DNA of 64,000 nt, taken from Pseudomonas sp. Leaf48. GTDB taxonomy: Bacteria; Pseudomonadota; Gammaproteobacteria; Pseudomonadales; Pseudomonadaceae. Below, one piece after another: positions 61,732 through 64,000 of the stretch (position 1 is the first letter of the stretch; each line of letters opens with the position of its first letter). A program made the position numbers and the translations under genes. The stretch covers positions 124,001-188,000 of the forward strand of contig NZ_LMLH01000003.1 in NCBI RefSeq assembly GCF_001421885.1, given 5' to 3'. Under the pieces are notes generated by a model that saw only the letters and a list, made by a program, of their open reading frames with translations, ran no database searches and was not told the origin of the DNA.

Positions 61732-64000
61732 TCAAGCCAAACGCGACAGCATCTCCTTCGCTTCGCTCTTCTGCTCATCACTGCCTTCGGTCACCACCTC
61801 GTTGAGGATGTCACGGGCGCCGTCGCTATCACCCATGTCGATATAGGCCTGGGCCAGATCGAGCTTGGTGGCGGCTTCGTCGGTTCCTGAGAGGAAGTCG
61901 AAGTCCTCATCATCACCCAAGGCCGCATCGGCTTCGGTGAAGGTCGGCTCGCCGATGCTATGGGACAGGTTTTCCAGCTCGGCGTTGACGTCCTCCAGTT
62001 CTGCCGCGAACGCATCCGGAGCCTCTTGCGCGTCCATTTCATCGGCCAGTGACAGGTCGAAATCCGCCGGCAACTCCAGGTCGTCCAGCGCAACCTCGGG
62101 AGCGGACGGCGCTTCGACGGGCGGCAAGTCCTTCACGCCTTCATCCAGGTCCAGATCCAGCAGGAAGTCATCTTCGGCGAGCATCGCCGGCGATGGCTCG
62201 GCACCCAGATCCAGGTCCAGATCGAAATCCGACAGGTCGTCGAGGTTTTCCTTGATCTCGGTCTGCTGCTGCAACACCGAGCCAAAGCTCAGGTCGTCGT
62301 CCAGCGGGAAGTCGTCCAGATCAGCCAGGGTAGTGACTTCTCGTTCCGGCGCCGCTGGCGTAACAGGCGTAACAGGCGTAACAGTGTCCAGATCATCCAG
62401 GCTCAGGTCGAATGCACTGTCGAGATCGTCCTCGGCAACTTCAGGTACCTGCGGCTCATCCAGCAGCAGCTCCTTCACGTATTGTGCATCCAGCTCGGCA
62501 GCGACGGCCGCCGCGGCAATACCGCCGGCAGCCACCAGCGCCATGGCCGGGAAGCGGCTTTTCAGCTGCTCGACCTGGGCGAAGTTATCGCCGTTGGCCA
62601 CCAGCTGACGCTCCTGGGCGACGAACGCATCACGATCGCCTTGCTGGGCGTAGACCTCCATCAGCTTCAGGCGCAAGGCGCTGCGCTGAGGCTCGCGTTT
62701 GACGCCGTCTTCGAGCAACGCCGCCGCCTGGTTCAGGCGCCCGGCATTGATATGGGACTGCGCCTGCCCCAATACATCATCGGAGCGATCGGCCGCCGGA
62801 GACACCAGCGGTGCGGCGATTGGCGTGGTCATTACGGCAGAAGCGACCACCGGAGCCGGGGTTGGTACCGGAGCAGGTTGTGGCGTCGGCGTCGGCGTGG
62901 CTGCCAGCTTCACACTCGGAGGTGGAACATCGAGCCCCTCGAAGCTGCTGTGCGGCAAGTCGAGATCGGCCGGGAACTGCTGTTCTTCGGCAAGCGCCCG
63001 GGCCATGCGCATATGCTTTTCGGCTTCCTGCTGGGCTTTGCGGCGACGGGCCAGCAACAGCAACAGGAGCAGCAGCACCACTGCGCCACCACCCACCAGC
63101 CCGAGCAGCGCAGGATTGGTCAGCAGCTCATTGAACTTCTGATCGCCGGTCGCCACTGGCGCTGGCTCAACAGGCTTCTCGGCCGGCGCTGGAGTCGCCT
63201 CGGTTGCCGCCGGCGCAGTTGCAGCCGCACCAGGCGCCGGATTGGCCACCAGTTCGGCAGGCATCGTCTTCGAAGGCTGAGCCGCAGCCCCCGCCGCCCC
63301 TTCAACCTGCAACTTGGCCAGTTGATTATTCTTCAGTTCGATCAGCCGCTGTAGCTTGTCCATCTGGCTTTGCAGATCGGCCATTCGGCTTTTCAGTTCG
63401 GCGTTGTCCCGACGACTGGTGTCGAGGCTTTCCTGCGTCAGCGCCAGCTTGTCGTTCAGCGCCTTGGCATCGCCAGCGGCGCCTTTGCCCCGACTGCTGC
63501 CGGATTCGGCAGACACCAAGCTCAACTTGTCCGCCGCGCTTTGTGCGGGCGCAGCCTGGGTGCCAGGACGATTGGTCGCGTCGAGCTGCTGCTGCCCTGC
63601 CGCCGGCCTGGCCACGTAACGTCGACCCTGGCGCCACGCGGTGTTTTGCGCGGCCACTTCAGCGATAGCCTTGGGTTGCGCCAGGTTGGTGCTTTGTACC
63701 TGATCAGGCAAACGCAGCACCTGACCGGTTTTCAAGCGGTTGATGTTGCCATCGATGAAGGCATCCGGGTTCAGCGCCTGAATAGCCAGCATGGTTTGCT
63801 GGATCGACCCGCCGTTACGCGCCTTGGCGGCGATTTCCCAGAGGGTATCGCGCGGCGTGGTGATGTGCTGGGTCGGCTTGCTTGCACCGGTAACCGGCGC
63901 GGCGACGGCTGGCGTCGTTGCAGGCTGCGCAGCCGCCTCGGCGGTTTGCGGCGAAAACTTGGAGGGATCGAGCAGCAGGCTGTAATCGCGCAACAAGCGG
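61732..64000 (-). CDS. fimV: FimV-like polar protein, C-terminal part (5' end outside window)
   Basis: The 755 visible residues hold a LysM-like domain (ITTPRDTLWEIAAKARNGG...INRLKTGQVLRLP), a coiled coil, one membrane segment (LLGLVGGGAVVLLLLLLLLA), then a long acidic cytoplasmic part with TPR-like pieces. The conserved FimV end is LDLAQAYIDMGDSDGARDIL...EMLSRLA. FimV is a peptidoglycan-binding polar hub for type IV pili and cyclic-AMP signalling. The N-terminus with signal peptide lies beyond 64000. Acidic Asp/Leu-rich repeats near residues 560-640 vary between strains. Confidence 0.95.
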   Translation of the reverse strand, partial: RLLRDYSLLLDPSKFSPQTAEAAAQPATTPAVAAPVTGASKPTQHITTPRDTLWEIAAKARNGGSIQQTMLAIQALNPDAFIDGNINRLKTGQVLRLPDQVQSTNLAQPKAIAEVAAQNTAWRQGRRYVARPAAGQQQLDATNRPGTQAAPAQSAADKLSLVSAESGSSRGKGAAGDAKALNDKLALTQESLDTSRRDNAELKSRMADLQSQMDKLQRLIELKNNQLAKLQVEGAAGAAAQPSKTMPAELVANPAPGAAATAPAATEATPAPAEKPVEPAPVATGDQKFNELLTNPALLGLVGGGAVVLLLLLLLLARRRKAQQEAEKHMRMARALAEEQQFPADLDLPHSSFEGLDVPPPSVKLAATPTPTPQPAPVPTPAPVVASAVMTTPIAAPLVSPAADRSDDVLGQAQSHINAGRLNQAAALLEDGVKREPQRSALRLKLMEVYAQQGDRDAFVAQERQLVANGDNFAQVEQLKSRFPAMALVAAGGIAAAAVAAELDAQYVKELLLDEPQVPEVAEDDLDSAFDLSLDDLDTVTPVTPVTPAAPEREVTTLADLDDFPLDDDLSFGSVLQQQTEIKENLDDLSDFDLDLDLGAEPSPAMLAEDDFLLDLDLDEGVKDLPPVEAPSAPEVALDDLELPADFDLSLADEMDAQEAPDAFAAELEDVNAELENLSHSIGEPTFTEADAALGDDEDFDFLSGTDEAATKLDLAQAYIDMGDSDGARDILNEVVTEGSDEQKSEAKEMLSRLA

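Overview
The window is a chromosomal segment of a Pseudomonas, most likely of the P. fluorescens group. The evidence is gene order and family content: merR-like/ihfA/pheT/pheS/rplT/rpmI/infC/thrS, a ribose operon carrying its own nucleoside hydrolase, an RsmE-type CsrA, two DUF1654 proteins, REP-type inverted repeats, and the block fimV/truA/trpF/accD/folC/dedD/cvpA/purF/metZ.

Region 1 (1 to about 13.2 kb) is one end of a lambdoid prophage integrated at the 3' end of tRNA-Pro(GGG). From right to left it holds integrase, excisionase-like gene and a rightward-reading early operon (TerB-like, small lipoprotein, CsrA paralogue, unknown proteins, DUF2303). Next come a left operator/promoter with a boxA motif, a DUF1654 gene, a CI-type repressor, a three-site right operator and Cro. 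A leftward operon follows: unknown protein, Rha/KilAC antirepressor-like protein, O-like protein with iterons inside its gene, P-like protein, winged-helix protein, a second tyrosine recombinase, a zinc-ribbon protein and a Q-like antiterminator. Structural and lysis genes must lie beyond the left edge.

Region 2 (13.1 to 34 kb) is core genome. It has the translation block pheST-rplT-rpmI-infC-thrS (minus strand), a small secreted protein, a cold-shock protein, an I78 inhibitor lipoprotein, and rbsBACRKD plus nucleoside hydrolase (minus strand) with a visible promoter and LacI-type operator. A LexA box precedes a DUF1654-endonuclease I pair, followed by a SPOR lipoprotein, the RsmE-like regulator, a DUF2214 protein and a membrane winged-helix protein. 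A YhaV-type toxin pair with an unusual antitoxin sits just before the second island.

Region 3 (35,239 to 44,398) is a 9.2 kb integrative island bounded by 118-bp direct repeats that duplicate the 3' part of tRNA-Val(GAC) and its terminator. It carries a tyrosine integrase, a candidate small RNA, an HNH/AP2-like nuclease, an HTH protein, a free-standing HNH endonuclease, a serine recombinase with tandem repeats at its promoter, several small membrane or secreted proteins, and a coiled-coil protein of unknown function. This poorly explained cargo is the most likely place for an undescribed system.

Region 4 (44.3 to 64 kb) is core genome again. It has tRNA-Val, a gamma-glutamylputrescine oxidase-like enzyme, a periplasmic molybdenum hydroxylase operon (Mo subunit, 2Fe-2S subunit, triheme cytochrome c, XdhC), a tRNA-Val/Asp/Asp cluster and a REP pair. 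The minus-strand housekeeping block runs from fimV (cut by the right edge) through truA, trpF, accD, folC, dedD, cvpA, purF and metZ to a short-chain dehydrogenase.
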